DNA of 64,000 bases, from positions 8,370,001 through 8,434,000 of the forward strand of contig NZ_CP108002.1 in NCBI RefSeq assembly GCF_041435055.1, given 5' to 3'. Below are positions 1 through 8,100 of this stretch, in pieces. The number at the start of each line of letters is the position of its first letter. The first letter of the stretch is position 1. A program made the translations under genes and the position numbers. Source of the stretch: Streptomyces sp. NBC_00341. GTDB lineage: Bacteria > Actinomycetota > Actinomycetes > Streptomycetales > Streptomycetaceae. The notes beneath the pieces are model-generated. The model was not told where the DNA came from. It made no database searches and worked only from the letters and a program-made list of their open reading frames with translations.

Positions 1-567
1 GACCCGGCGCCCGAGGTGCTCGGCCGCGCTCAGACCGTTCATCCGCTCCAGCGCGGGGTTGGCCGCCAGATACCGCAGATCGCTGCCCAGGACCGCCAGG
101 CCGATCGGGGACTGGTCGACCAGGCGCACGGACAGCGCCAGATCGCGCTCCACCTGCCGCAGCGTCGCCCCGTCCGTGGCCAGCCCCAGCGCGAAGAAGT
201 CACCCCGGTCGTCCTGCAGCCGCATGTTGCGGAACTCCAGCAGCCGGCTGGTGCCGTCCTTGCACCGTACGGGGAAGCTCCCCGCCCAGGTCTCGCCGCT
301 GTTCATCACCTCCGAGAACAGCCTCAGCACCAGCTCGAAGTGTTCCTCGTCGACCAGGACGCGGGCGGCGAACCGGCCCAGCGCCTCCTGCGGCGTGTAG
401 CCCAGCAGCCGCTCGGCCTGCGGGCTCCACAGCACGATGCGGCCCTCGGTGTCGAGCATCATCGCGGCCGTCCCGAGGACGTCCACCAGACCGTTCTCGG
501 AAGAGCGGCGCACCGCTGCCCGGCGGGCGTCGCCCAAGCCGGTCCGCATGTCATCGGTGCCGTCCAC
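1..567 (-). CDS. PAS-domain signalling protein, N-terminal part (likely SpoIIE-type phosphatase)
   Basis: The gene runs off the left edge; 189 codons are visible, starting at a GTG preceded by GGAAGG. The translated part contains one clear PAS domain (about residues 25-140, with LWSPQAERLLGY and the PAC-like segment VRCKDGTSRLLEFRN) and the start of a second PAS (DQSPIGLAVLGSDLRYLAAN). In Streptomyces, tandem N-terminal PAS domains of this type usually precede GAF and PP2C/SpoIIE phosphatase domains, so this is probably the sensory half of a cytoplasmic anti-sigma-antagonist phosphatase. The catalytic part is not in the window, so a histidine kinase or diguanylate cyclase cannot be excluded. 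It is divergent from the WhiB-like gene. Confidence 0.8.
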   Translation of the reverse strand, partial: MDGTDDMRTGLGDARRAAVRRSSENGLVDVLGTAAMMLDTEGRIVLWSPQAERLLGYTPQEALGRFAARVLVDEEHFELVLRLFSEVMNSGETWAGSFPVRCKDGTSRLLEFRNMRLQDDRGDFFALGLATDGATLRQVERDLALSVRLVDQSPIGLAVLGSDLRYLAANPALERMNGLSAAEHLGRRV

Positions 568-759
568 GGACCATCCTTCCCAAGCCGTCGCCGTGCCCGG
601 ACACAAGGTTCGCGCTCTCCCATGGTCGCCCCGGACCCGCCGCCACCGCAGCTCCTGCGAACCGGGAGATCCTGGCGCGGGAGGTTTCGGAAGCCTGACG
701 ACGGTCACCCGCAGCGTACTGATCCGTACACAGCAACACGACCGTCTGGAGTGAGACCC

Positions 760-1014
760 ATGCAGAACTGGCGCGAGCGGGCGGCTTGCCGCGACGAGGA
801 CCCGGACCTGTTCTTCCCCATCGGGGCCACCGGCCCCGCGCTCGTACAGACCGAGGACGCCAAGGCGGTGTGCCACGGCTGCCCCGTGCGGGCCGAGTGC
901 CTGCGCTGGGCCCTGGAGAACGGCCAGGACACCGGCGTGTGGGGCGGTCTGGACGAGACCGAGCGGCGCGCGCTGAAGCGGCGCAGCCGCCGACGGGCCA
1001 AGGAGTACGGCTGA
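760..1014 (+). CDS. WhiB-family iron-sulfur transcriptional regulator
   Basis: This 84-residue protein has the four cysteines of the family at C10, C38, C41 and C47 (C-x27-C-x2-C-x5-C), which ligate a 4Fe-4S cluster. The G-V-W-G-G turn lies at 59-63 and is followed by a basic C-terminal tail (KRRSRRR) expected to contact DNA. Wbl proteins bind the principal sigma factor region 4 and tune development, redox or antibiotic responses. The ATG was chosen because GGAG sits 8-9 nt upstream and the protein then has the usual length. The sequence is close to the small WblE/WhiB1-like class, but I do not assign a paralogue. The divergent neighbour is a PAS-domain signalling gene. Confidence 0.93.
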   Translation: MQNWRERAACRDEDPDLFFPIGATGPALVQTEDAKAVCHGCPVRAECLRWALENGQDTGVWGGLDETERRALKRRSRRRAKEYG

Positions 1015-1086
1015 CGCCGGGGCCTCTCGTACCCCAGGCGGCCGTCCCCCGTGATGATTCCCCCGCCACCGGGTACACGGTGAGTC

Positions 1087-1404
1087 ATGGACACCACGGC
1101 CTGGCTCGTCATCGGCGCGGTTCTCGCGCTGCTCACCGTAGGTATCGCCGTCGTCCTCCTGGTGCGGGTGTTCCGGGCCAGGAAACTGCTGGTCGACGCC
1201 GGTATACCGCTGCAGAACAAGGCGCTGGTCTGGGCGGCGGTGATCTACACCGTGTCACCTGTCGACCTGCTGCCCGACCCCGTATACCTCGACGACATCG
1301 GCTTCCTGATGCTGGCGCTGCGCTCCCTGCACGCCGCCGCGCGGGCTGCCGGGGTCGGTGGCCGCACCGAGCGGCCGGCCGAGTCCACCCGGCTCGTGCC
1401 GTAG
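1087..1404 (+). CDS. DUF1232 (YkvA-like) small membrane protein
   Basis: The protein has 105 residues, with one strong transmembrane helix at about 5-27 followed by a cytoplasmic segment. The motif VYTVSPVDLLPD-like (IYTVSPVDLLPDPVYLDD) around 53-70 is the hallmark of DUF1232. The biochemical role of this widespread family is unknown. It stands alone, 72 nt after the WhiB-like gene, and may be co-transcribed with it because no hairpin separates them. Confidence 0.85.
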   Translation: MDTTAWLVIGAVLALLTVGIAVVLLVRVFRARKLLVDAGIPLQNKALVWAAVIYTVSPVDLLPDPVYLDDIGFLMLALRSLHAAARAAGVGGRTERPAESTRLVP

Positions 1405-1493
1405 GGCCTGTCCGGCGGGACGCGCTGCGGCCCCGTTCGCCGAACCCGTCGCGTCAAGCTCGTTGACAGCTGAACAGCTACACGTCACTCTCC

Positions 1494-1511
1494 TGGGAGA
1501 GCGCTCTCCCA
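1494..1511. promoter_or_regulatory. Perfect 18-bp palindrome, LacI/CebR-type operator, with upstream promoter
   Basis: TGGGAGAGCGCTCTCCCA is a perfect inverted repeat with the central CG typical of LacI-family operators. It resembles the CebR box of Streptomyces (TGGGAGCGCTCCCA) with a longer spacer. A TTGACA -35-like hexamer lies at 1463-1468, and 17 bp later there is only a weak -10 (CACTCT), which would place initiation at or inside the palindrome. The site is 46 bp upstream of the glycosidase GTG. Sugar-inducible repression by an unlinked LacI-family protein is inferred. Confidence 0.75.
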
Positions 1512-1556
1512 TTCGGTTTCGGGACACCGTCCCGCACTCTTCTGCCAGGAGAGAAT

Positions 1557-3728
1557 GTGCACAGACCTAGCGCAGCCCTGCCCGCGAGACCGCGAACGGG
1601 CACGCTGTTGATCACGCTTCTCGCGCTTCTCGCGTCGTCGCTCGTGATGCTCACGGCGACCTCCGCCCGAGCCGCCGATTCCCTGCTCTCCCAGGGGAAA
1701 ACCGCCACCGCCTCCTCCCACGAGGGGGACGGTTACGCGGCGTCGGCGGCCGTGGACGGGGATACGACCGGCACCCGCTGGGCCAGTGAATGGAGCGACC
1801 CGCAGTGGATCCAGGTGGACCTGGGCGCCACCGCGGACCTGAGCAGGGTCGTCCTGACCTGGGAGTCCGCCTACGGCAAGGCGTACCGGATCGAGGCGTC
1901 CGACAACGGATCGGACTGGCGCACGCTCAAGACCGTCACCGACGGCGACGGCGGCACCGACGAACTGGCCGTCTCCGGATCCGGACGGTACGTCAGGATG
2001 TACGGCACCGCCCGCCCCGGCGGATACGGCTACTCCCTCTGGGAGTTCCAGGTGTACGGCAGCACCGACGGCACACCGCCCGCCACCGGCGGCGCGGTCC
2101 GGGTCACCGGCTCGCAGGGCAACTGGCAGCTGACCGTCGACGGCAAGCCCTATCAGGTCAAGGGACTGACCTGGGGCCCGTCCGTCGCCGACGCGGCACG
2201 CTATCTGCCCGACCTGAAGTCGATGGGTGTCAACACCATCCGGACCTGGGGCACCGACGGCTCCTCCAAGCCGCTGCTGGACGAGGCCGCGGCCAACGGC
2301 ATCCGGGTCGTCAGCGGCTTCTGGCTCCAGCCGGGCGGGGGTCCCGGCAGCGGCGGCTGCGTCAACTACCTGACCGACGACGCGTACAAGGCGTCCTCGC
2401 TCACCGAGTTCGCCAAGTGGGTCGACACGTACAAGAACCACCCCGGCGTGCTCATGTGGAACGTCGGCAACGAGTCGGTCCTCGGTCTCCAGAACTGCTA
2501 CAGCGGTGACGAACTGGAGAAGCAGCGCAACGCCTACACCACCTTCGTCAACGACGTGGCGAAGAAGATCCACACGATCGACCCCAACCACCCGGTGACC
2601 TCGACCGACGCCTGGACGGGAGCCTGGCCGTACTACAAGCGCAACGCCCCCGACCTGGACCTGTACTCGGTCAACTCCTACGGCGACATCTGCGGAGTGC
2701 GGGGCGCGTGGGAGTCCGGCGGCTACACCAAGCCCTACATCATCACCGAGGGCGGACCGGCCGGTGAGTGGGAGGTCCCCGACGACGCCAACGGCGTCCC
2801 GGACGAGCCCACCGACGTGCAGAAGGCCGAGGGCTACACCAAGGCCTGGAACTGCATCACCGCCCACCAGGGCGTCGCCCTGGGCGCCACGCTCTTCCAC
2901 TACGGAACGGAGCACGACTTCGGCGGCGTCTGGTTCAACGTGGTGCCCGACGGCAAGAAGCGGCTCTCCTACTACGCGCTGAAGAAGGCGTACAAGGGCT
3001 CCACGGCCGGGGACAACACCCCGCCCGTCATCAGCAACATGAAGGTCCAGAACGCCAACGGCGCACCCGCCGGCAAGGAGTTCACCGTCGGCGCCGACAT
3101 CCGCGACCCGGACAACGACGCGCTGACGTACAAGATCTATCTGAGCGGCAACTACGCCACCGGAGACAAGGCCCTGGTCGAGGCCGACTGGCGGTCCACG
3201 GGCAACGGCACCTTCGCGGTGAAGGCGCCGGAGCGGCTCGGGGTCTGGAAGGTCTACATCCAGGCCGAGGACGGACACGGCAACGCCGGCATCGAGACCA
3301 AGTCGGTGAAGGTCGTGGTGCCGCCGGTCACCGGCACCAATGTGGCGCTCGGCCGCCCGGCCACCGCCACCTCGGCCCAGGCCGGCAGCACCGGCTGCCC
3401 CTGCACCCCCGCGATGGCGGTCGACGGCAGGACCGACACCCGCTGGGCCAGCGACTGGAGCGACCCCCAGTCGATCCAGGTCGACCTCGGTGAGCGCAAG
3501 TCCTTCCGCCACCTCCAGCTGGTGTGGGACCCGGCCTACGCCAAGTCGTACGAGGTACTGGTCTCGGACGACGGCAGCAACTGGCGCTCGGTGTACTCCA
3601 CCACCAGCGGGAACGGCGATGCCGACGATCTCGACATCGCCCAGACGGCCCGCTACGTGAAGCTCAGCCTCACGCAGCGGGGCACGGCCTGGGGCTACTC
3701 GCTCTGGGAGTTCGGCATCTACAGCTGA
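1557..3728 (+). CDS. Secreted clan GH-A glycoside hydrolase flanked by two discoidin (F5/8 type C) domains
   Basis: The 723-residue protein begins at GTG with AGGAG 7 nt upstream. A Sec signal peptide ends near ARA-A (about residue 39). Domain order is discoidin/CBM32-like (about 42-170), TIM-barrel hydrolase (about 180-485), an Ig-like beta domain (about 488-575) and a second discoidin (about 580-723). The barrel has the clan GH-A pair: acid/base candidate E306 in WNVGNES and nucleophile candidate E398 in IITEGGP. The two discoidins are strongly alike (TRWASxWSDP, QVDLG, GYSLWEF), so they look like an internal duplication. The substrate is probably an extracellular polysaccharide; GH2-like or GH5-like activity is possible and I cannot choose. 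Regulation by the LacI-type palindrome at 1494-1511 fits sugar induction. Confidence 0.88.
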   Translation: MHRPSAALPARPRTGTLLITLLALLASSLVMLTATSARAADSLLSQGKTATASSHEGDGYAASAAVDGDTTGTRWASEWSDPQWIQVDLGATADLSRVVLTWESAYGKAYRIEASDNGSDWRTLKTVTDGDGGTDELAVSGSGRYVRMYGTARPGGYGYSLWEFQVYGSTDGTPPATGGAVRVTGSQGNWQLTVDGKPYQVKGLTWGPSVADAARYLPDLKSMGVNTIRTWGTDGSSKPLLDEAAANGIRVVSGFWLQPGGGPGSGGCVNYLTDDAYKASSLTEFAKWVDTYKNHPGVLMWNVGNESVLGLQNCYSGDELEKQRNAYTTFVNDVAKKIHTIDPNHPVTSTDAWTGAWPYYKRNAPDLDLYSVNSYGDICGVRGAWESGGYTKPYIITEGGPAGEWEVPDDANGVPDEPTDVQKAEGYTKAWNCITAHQGVALGATLFHYGTEHDFGGVWFNVVPDGKKRLSYYALKKAYKGSTAGDNTPPVISNMKVQNANGAPAGKEFTVGADIRDPDNDALTYKIYLSGNYATGDKALVEADWRSTGNGTFAVKAPERLGVWKVYIQAEDGHGNAGIETKSVKVVVPPVTGTNVALGRPATATSAQAGSTGCPCTPAMAVDGRTDTRWASDWSDPQSIQVDLGERKSFRHLQLVWDPAYAKSYEVLVSDDGSNWRSVYSTTSGNGDADDLDIAQTARYVKLSLTQRGTAWGYSLWEFGIYS

Positions 3729-3736
3729 TCACCCGG

Positions 3737-3772
3737 CGGCGCCGGTGAGGGGAGTCCGCCTCACCGGCGCCG
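3737..3772 (+). terminator. GC-rich terminator hairpin after the glycosidase gene
   Basis: The two 14-nt arms (3737-3750 and 3759-3772) are perfectly complementary around an 8-nt loop, beginning 9 nt after the stop codon. There is no U-tract, as is common in Streptomyces. Confidence 0.8.
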
Positions 3773-3828
3773 CATTCCGCGGGGCGTGTCGTCGGCGTGG
3801 CCGGGCAGGGGAACGGCATGGTGATGAC

Positions 3829-4338
3829 ATGAACGTCGCAGATATTCTGGTGGATGGATACACCCGCGTCCGCGAGACGGTGCACGCGGCCGTCGAGGGC
3901 CTCGAACCCGACGACCTCCACGCCCGCCTAGACACGGGGGCGAACTCGATCGCCTGGCTCGTCTGGCACCTGACCAGGGTCCAGGACGACCACATCGCGG
4001 ACGCGGCCGGCATCGAACAGGTCTGGTCGGCCCAGGACTGGTCCGCCCGCTTCGATCTGCCCTTCGCCGAGGGGGCCACCGGCTACGGGCAGAGCAGCAA
4101 GCAGGTCGGGGAGGTGAAGGTGGACTCGGCGGAGCTGCTGATCGGCTACCACGACGCGGTGCACCTCCAGACCATCAGCTTCGTCCAGGGCCTCGACGGC
4201 AAGGCGCTGGACCGCGTCGTGGACGAGGCCTGGTCGCCGCCGGTCACCCTGGGCGTACGGCTGATCAGCGTGCTGTCGGACGATCTCCAGCACGCCGGGC
4301 AGGCAGCCTTCGTGCGGGGCTCGCTGGAGCGCCGGTAG
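3829..4338 (+). CDS. DinB-like / DUF664 family protein
   Basis: This 169-residue protein has the four-helix DinB/mycothiol-dependent-enzyme fold pattern, with spaced histidines in VWHLTRVQDDH (about 47-57), YHDAVH (about 107-112) and DLQHAGQ (about 148-154) that could bind one divalent metal. DUF664 members are probable thiol-dependent metalloenzymes; the substrate is unknown. The ATG was chosen because the fold starts immediately after it; the ribosome-binding site is weak. Its last 74 nt overlap the 3' end of the convergent AraC gene, so the two transcripts are antisense there. Confidence 0.82.
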   Translation: MNVADILVDGYTRVRETVHAAVEGLEPDDLHARLDTGANSIAWLVWHLTRVQDDHIADAAGIEQVWSAQDWSARFDLPFAEGATGYGQSSKQVGEVKVDSAELLIGYHDAVHLQTISFVQGLDGKALDRVVDEAWSPPVTLGVRLISVLSDDLQHAGQAAFVRGSLERR

Positions 4339-5161
4339 CCTCTCGGCCGGCGGCCGGGGCGAGCGGTCCGCGGGTGCGGGCGTAGTGCCCCGGGCTGGTG
4401 CCCACGACGCGCTTGAAATGGCGGGCCAGATGGGACTGGTCGTAGAAACCGGCGGACGTCGCCACCTCGGGCCCCGGCAGTCCCTGGAGGAGGAGCCGGC
4501 GCGCGAGATCGACCCGGCGCCCGGTCACGTACTGGTGCGGCGCCATCCCGAACTCCCGGCTGAAGGCCCGCACCAGATGCGTGTGGTGGGCGTGCAGGCG
4601 CTGCGCAGCCTCCTGGAGCGTGATGCCCGCCACGAACCGTTCGTCGAGGAGGTCGCGCAGCCGGTGGGCGACCCTGTGGTCGTGCACGTACCGGACGGGC
4701 TCCAGCCGGTTGCGCAGATGCTGGTCGAGCCGCTCGGCGACCAGGGCGAGCCGGCTCGCCGCCTCCAGTTCGTCACCCGGCCGGGAGAGCGTCGTGTGGA
4801 GCCGGGCGATCCGGCGCCGCAGCGCCGGATCGTGCAGCACGGGGCTGTCCACGGCCATGCCGATCAGCCGCTCGTCGACCTGCGCGGTGTTGAGGTACAG
4901 GACGCGTTTGCGGAAGCCCTCCGCGGTCGCGGCGCCGCCGTTGTGCGGAATGTGCGGCGGCAGCAGCGTCACCACATGGCTGAGCACGCCGTGCTCGTGG
5001 TGGTCCAGGTCGTACCGGACCATGCCCTCGTCCACGATGAGCAGGGTCCAGGCGTCATGCGTGTGCATGGGGTAGGAGTGATCGATGAAGTGGGCGTGGA
5101 AGACCTCTTCGATCCCCTCCACGGGCGGACACCACGCGGTGATGTCCGGACGAGCAGCCAT
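4265..5161 (-). CDS. AraC-family transcriptional regulator
   Basis: The 298-residue protein has an N-terminal AraC-type cupin ligand-binding domain (HTHDAWTLLIVDEG, PPHIPHNGG) and a C-terminal pair of helix-turn-helix motifs at about 165-265 (ITLQEAAQRLHAHHTHLVRAFSREFG and FYDQSHLARHFKRVVGTSP, joined by a linker helix). The last 35 residues are a low-complexity Ala/Arg/Pro tail that exists only because the frame runs over the DinB-like gene. It is divergent from the DUF2000 gene, which it probably regulates; that arrangement is common for this cupin-AraC subgroup. Confidence 0.9.
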   Translation of the reverse strand: MAARPDITAWCPPVEGIEEVFHAHFIDHSYPMHTHDAWTLLIVDEGMVRYDLDHHEHGVLSHVVTLLPPHIPHNGGAATAEGFRKRVLYLNTAQVDERLIGMAVDSPVLHDPALRRRIARLHTTLSRPGDELEAASRLALVAERLDQHLRNRLEPVRYVHDHRVAHRLRDLLDERFVAGITLQEAAQRLHAHHTHLVRAFSREFGMAPHQYVTGRRVDLARRLLLQGLPGPEVATSAGFYDQSHLARHFKRVVGTSPGHYARTRGPLAPAAGREATGAPASPARRLPARRAGDRPTAR

Positions 5162-5263
5162 GAACCGATCGTACGCCCGGCGGCCACGTCGCCCTGCCGC
5201 CCCCGGTCAGCCTGCAAAGTTCGTACAAGACGGCCCGGGGGAGGGGCGGGCAGGCTCGGAGCC

Positions 5264-5695
5264 ATGACACACGAAACCGCCCCCGTCCGCTTCGACACCA
5301 AGATCGCCGTACTGCTCCGGGACGACCTGCTGACCTGGCAGCGGCTGAACGTCACGGCCTTCCTGGTCAGCGGGCTCGGCACGGCGGTGCCCGAACTCGT
5401 CGGTGAACCGTACGCCGACGCCGACGACACCCCCTACCTGCCGATGTTCCGCCAGCCGGTCCTGGTCCTCGAAGGCGGGAAGGAGGTGCTGACCGCGGCC
5501 CACACCCGCGCGATCAGCCGGGGTGTGCCGCTCTCGGTCTTCACGTCCGACCTCTTCTCGACGGGCAACGACCGGGACAACAGGGCCGCCGTCCGGGCCG
5601 TGCGGCGGGACGGGATGGACCTGGTCGGGCTGGCCGTGCACGGTCCCCGCAACGCCGTGGACAAGATCCTCAAGGGCGCGTCCATGCACTCCTGA
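5264..5695 (+). CDS. DUF2000 family protein
   Basis: The 143-residue cytoplasmic protein matches the DUF2000 pattern: FDTKIAVLLRDDLLTWQRLNV at the start, a central FRQPVLVLEG strand and a GLAVHG segment near the end. The family resembles the peptidyl-tRNA hydrolase II fold, but no function is established. The ATG follows the GGGGGAGGGG region and gives the usual length. It is transcribed away from the AraC-family regulator, which is the most likely controller. Confidence 0.85.
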   Translation: MTHETAPVRFDTKIAVLLRDDLLTWQRLNVTAFLVSGLGTAVPELVGEPYADADDTPYLPMFRQPVLVLEGGKEVLTAAHTRAISRGVPLSVFTSDLFSTGNDRDNRAAVRAVRRDGMDLVGLAVHGPRNAVDKILKGASMHS

Positions 5696-5702
5696 ACACG
5701 GT

Positions 5703-5738
5703 CGCCGCCGGCCCGGCGCGTGTACGGGGCCGGCGGCG
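5703..5738. terminator. Bidirectional hairpin between convergent genes
   Basis: The 12-nt perfectly complementary arms (5703-5714 and 5727-5738) enclose a 12-nt loop between the convergent DUF2000 and polyprenyl synthase genes. Confidence 0.75.
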
Positions 5739-5750
5739 CGCCCGGACCCG

Positions 5751-6800
5751 TCACACGGTGCGTTCGACGACGAAGGGGAACAGCGCGAGGAGTTCCCCGG
5801 CCGCCTCCGGCTCCAACGCGACGCTCTCCAGGCAGGCGCGGGCGCTGTCCAGGTGCCGATGGGCCTCGGCCACGGTGGCCGCCCGCCCGCCGGCCTTCTC
5901 CACCAGATCGGCCGCGCGCCGGGCCGCCGCGTCGTCGAGCGGCTCGCCGGTACGCAGCAGCGCGCCCAGTTCGAGCGCCGCCCGGTCGCCCGCCGCGAGG
6001 GCGGTGAGGACGGGGTACGTCTTCTTCTGCCGGCGCAGATCGCTGTGCACCGGCTTGCCCGTGACCTCCGGATCGCCCCAGATGCCGAGGACGTCGTCCA
6101 TGGCCTGGAAGGCGACCCCGAGATGGCGTCCCGCCGAGGTGAGGGCGTCAGTAGCCGTCCGTCCGGCCCCGCCGAGCACGGCGCCCAGACCGGCGGCGCA
6201 GCCGAGCAGCGAGCCCGTCTTGTGCTCGGCCATCAGCCGGTACTCGTGCGGCCGCACGGCATCGGGCCCGGTCCAGGGCCGGGATTCGAAGAGCAGATCG
6301 TCGGCCTGGCCGCGGACCAGGTCGTTCAGCGTCCCGGACAGCAGCCGCACCGCCTGCACGCAGTGCGCGCCGGGGGTGTCCGCCAGGGTCTGCACGGCCA
6401 GCGCGAAGAGCGCGTCGCCGGCCAGGACGGCGGGCCCGGTGCCGTAGGCCTTCCAGGCGGTGGCGCGCTGCCTGCGGGTCTCGTCGCCGTCCATGATGTC
6501 GTCGTGGAGCAGCGAGAAGGTGTGGATCAGCTCGGCCGCGACGGCGCCCCGTACCGCGCTCCGCGCGTGCGCGCCGACAGCCTCCGCAGCGAGCACGGCG
6601 AGGGCCTGCCGGATCCCCTTGCCCTGCGCCCCGGGGACGGCCCGCCCACCGGGCCCGTCCCAGCCGAGCGAGAACGCGGTGATCTCGGCGTGCCACGGAT
6701 GCAGCTGCCGCACGGCCCGCTCCAGACCGGGCCGGACGAGAGCGCGGCAGCGGGCGAGTATCTCCGGCGCCGTGGTCTGCTGGGTCACCGGCGGTGTCAT
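5751..6800 (-). CDS. Polyprenyl (trans-isoprenyl) diphosphate synthase
   Basis: The 349-residue protein has the FARM DDIMD in SLLHDDIMDGDETRRQ (about 112-127) and the second aspartate-rich motif in DDVLGIWGDPEVTGKP (about 233-248); DDxxG in place of DDxxD is usual for this actinobacterial group. It should condense allylic diphosphate with IPP to make a C10-C20 prenyl diphosphate in the cytoplasm. The sequence around the FARM resembles the polyprenyl transferases that travel with family 2 encapsulins or 2-methylisoborneol genes, but no terpene cyclase or encapsulin is nearby. It overlaps the upstream TPR gene by ATGA, so translation is coupled. Confidence 0.9.
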   Translation of the reverse strand: MTPPVTQQTTAPEILARCRALVRPGLERAVRQLHPWHAEITAFSLGWDGPGGRAVPGAQGKGIRQALAVLAAEAVGAHARSAVRGAVAAELIHTFSLLHDDIMDGDETRRQRATAWKAYGTGPAVLAGDALFALAVQTLADTPGAHCVQAVRLLSGTLNDLVRGQADDLLFESRPWTGPDAVRPHEYRLMAEHKTGSLLGCAAGLGAVLGGAGRTATDALTSAGRHLGVAFQAMDDVLGIWGDPEVTGKPVHSDLRRQKKTYPVLTALAAGDRAALELGALLRTGEPLDDAAARRAADLVEKAGGRAATVAEAHRHLDSARACLESVALEPEAAGELLALFPFVVERTV

Positions 6801-7861
6801 CGGCGGCCGGCTTCCCCGGCCACCGTGTCACCGGCCGGTGTCACGCCGAGTTCCGTGTAGGCCTTGTCGACCATGTCACGGGCGTTGAGCAGCCCGATCC
6901 GGTCCAGCGTGACCCGCAGCCCGTCCAGTTCCGCGGCGGTCTGCGCGCGGTCCCGGCCCAGCCGGGCGCGCGACTTGACCAGACCTAGGCGGGCCAGCGC
7001 CTCGCCCCGGGGTTCGGTCATCGCCCGGAATTCCCCCAGCGCCTCCTCGTAGACCTGCCGGGCCTCCTCGTACCGCCCGGCGCGGTAGAGCACGTTGGCG
7101 CGCATCTTGTGGTTGTAGGCGAGGGCGCTGGACAAGTTCATTTCGCGGCAGGTCAGTTCGGCCTCTGACAGCAGGGCGAGCGCGCGCTCCGGGTCGTTGT
7201 CCCGTACGGAGATTATGTCGGCCATTCCGCGCAGGGCCCAGGCCCGGCCGCGCCGGTCGTCGGCGTTCCCGGCCAGCTGCGCCGCCTCCTCGAACATCTC
7301 CAGGGCGGTGTCGAACGAGCCGGTGTTGCGGTGGATCTGCGCGATACCCTCCAGGGCCCAGACGGTGTGCCGCGCCTCGCCCCGGGCCCGCGCCTCCGCG
7401 AGGAGCTGCTCGTGCAGCGCCGCGACGGTCCGGTAGTCGCCCTGGATGCGGCCGGTCTCCGCGAGCCCGGCGAGCGAGTAGCCCCGGGCGACCACATCGC
7501 CGCCCTTCTTGCCGAGGTCTGCCGCCAGGCCCAGCAGCCGGAAGGCGAGTCGCAGTGCGCCCCGCTGGCGGGCGAGGGTGCCGCCGCTCCACAGCGCCCA
7601 GGCCATCGCCCCGGTGTCCTCGGCCGACCGGGCAGCGCGGTAACTGGCCTTCCAGGCGCGGTCGGCGTCCTGCACATGGCCCAGCCTGCGGTGCGCCTCG
7701 GCCACCGCGAGGCCGGTGCGGGCCACCTCCTGCTGGGAGCCGGCGAGTTCGGCCGCCTTCAAGTGGCGTTCTCCCTCGGCCAGTACGTCGGTGAGGGAGG
7801 CGTTCACGGACATCTTGGTGAGGGCGCCCTGGTACTCGGGCGCCAGTGCTTTGCTGTGCAT
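6797..7861 (-). CDS. Tetratricopeptide-repeat protein coupled to a prenyl synthase
   Basis: The 354-residue cytoplasmic protein consists of about seven TPR-like helical hairpins (for example ALEGIAQIHRNTGSFDTALEMF and ANVLYRAGRYEEARQVYEEAL), with no signal peptide or DNA-binding domain. TPR superhelices are protein-protein scaffolds; the partner is unknown. Its stop overlaps the start of the polyprenyl synthase gene, so the two are made from one transcript and may act together. The start is an ATG 37 nt from a conspicuous palindrome at 7899-7930. An alternative start is the internal MSVNASL at residue 17. Confidence 0.8.
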   Translation of the reverse strand: MHSKALAPEYQGALTKMSVNASLTDVLAEGERHLKAAELAGSQQEVARTGLAVAEAHRRLGHVQDADRAWKASYRAARSAEDTGAMAWALWSGGTLARQRGALRLAFRLLGLAADLGKKGGDVVARGYSLAGLAETGRIQGDYRTVAALHEQLLAEARARGEARHTVWALEGIAQIHRNTGSFDTALEMFEEAAQLAGNADDRRGRAWALRGMADIISVRDNDPERALALLSEAELTCREMNLSSALAYNHKMRANVLYRAGRYEEARQVYEEALGEFRAMTEPRGEALARLGLVKSRARLGRDRAQTAAELDGLRVTLDRIGLLNARDMVDKAYTELGVTPAGDTVAGEAGRR

Positions 7862-7898
7862 GGGAGCCTTTCGCGCGCGAACGGGCCGGCCACGCCAA

Positions 7899-7930
7899 CT
7901 ATACGCATGATGTATACATGCAGTGCATAG
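7899..7930 (-). promoter_or_regulatory. 32-bp imperfect palindrome in the TPR/prenyl synthase promoter
   Basis: The element is centred on ATGTATACAT (7910-7919, perfect) and has matching outer arms (CTAT at 7899-7902 and ATAG at 7927-7930), with further scattered matches. It is the most A/T-rich stretch of this intergenic region and supplies TATACAT-like and TATAGT-like -10 candidates for the leftward operon, so a dimeric repressor of GntR type bound here would block transcription. No regulator gene is adjacent. Confidence 0.55.
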
Positions 7931-8100
7931 TTGCCCGGTGGTCCGACCTGTGCGCTCATGGGGGGTCGGAAGACGCTTATCGTGTGCGGCGTACCGCCTT
8001 GTTGTGGATCAAGACGGCTGTGGCGCGCTCAGGGTTGCTTCGAGTTCACCTATTCGTACGGACATCCGCTCCCGGCGTTCGTCCCGGTCAGCCGGACCGG

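Noticed and set aside
1485..3512. Long open frame on the minus strand opposite the glycosidase gene (675 codons)
   Set aside because: It is an antisense shadow produced by high GC content. It is Val/Gly/Arg-rich, has no domain or ribosome-binding site, and the sense gene is well supported.
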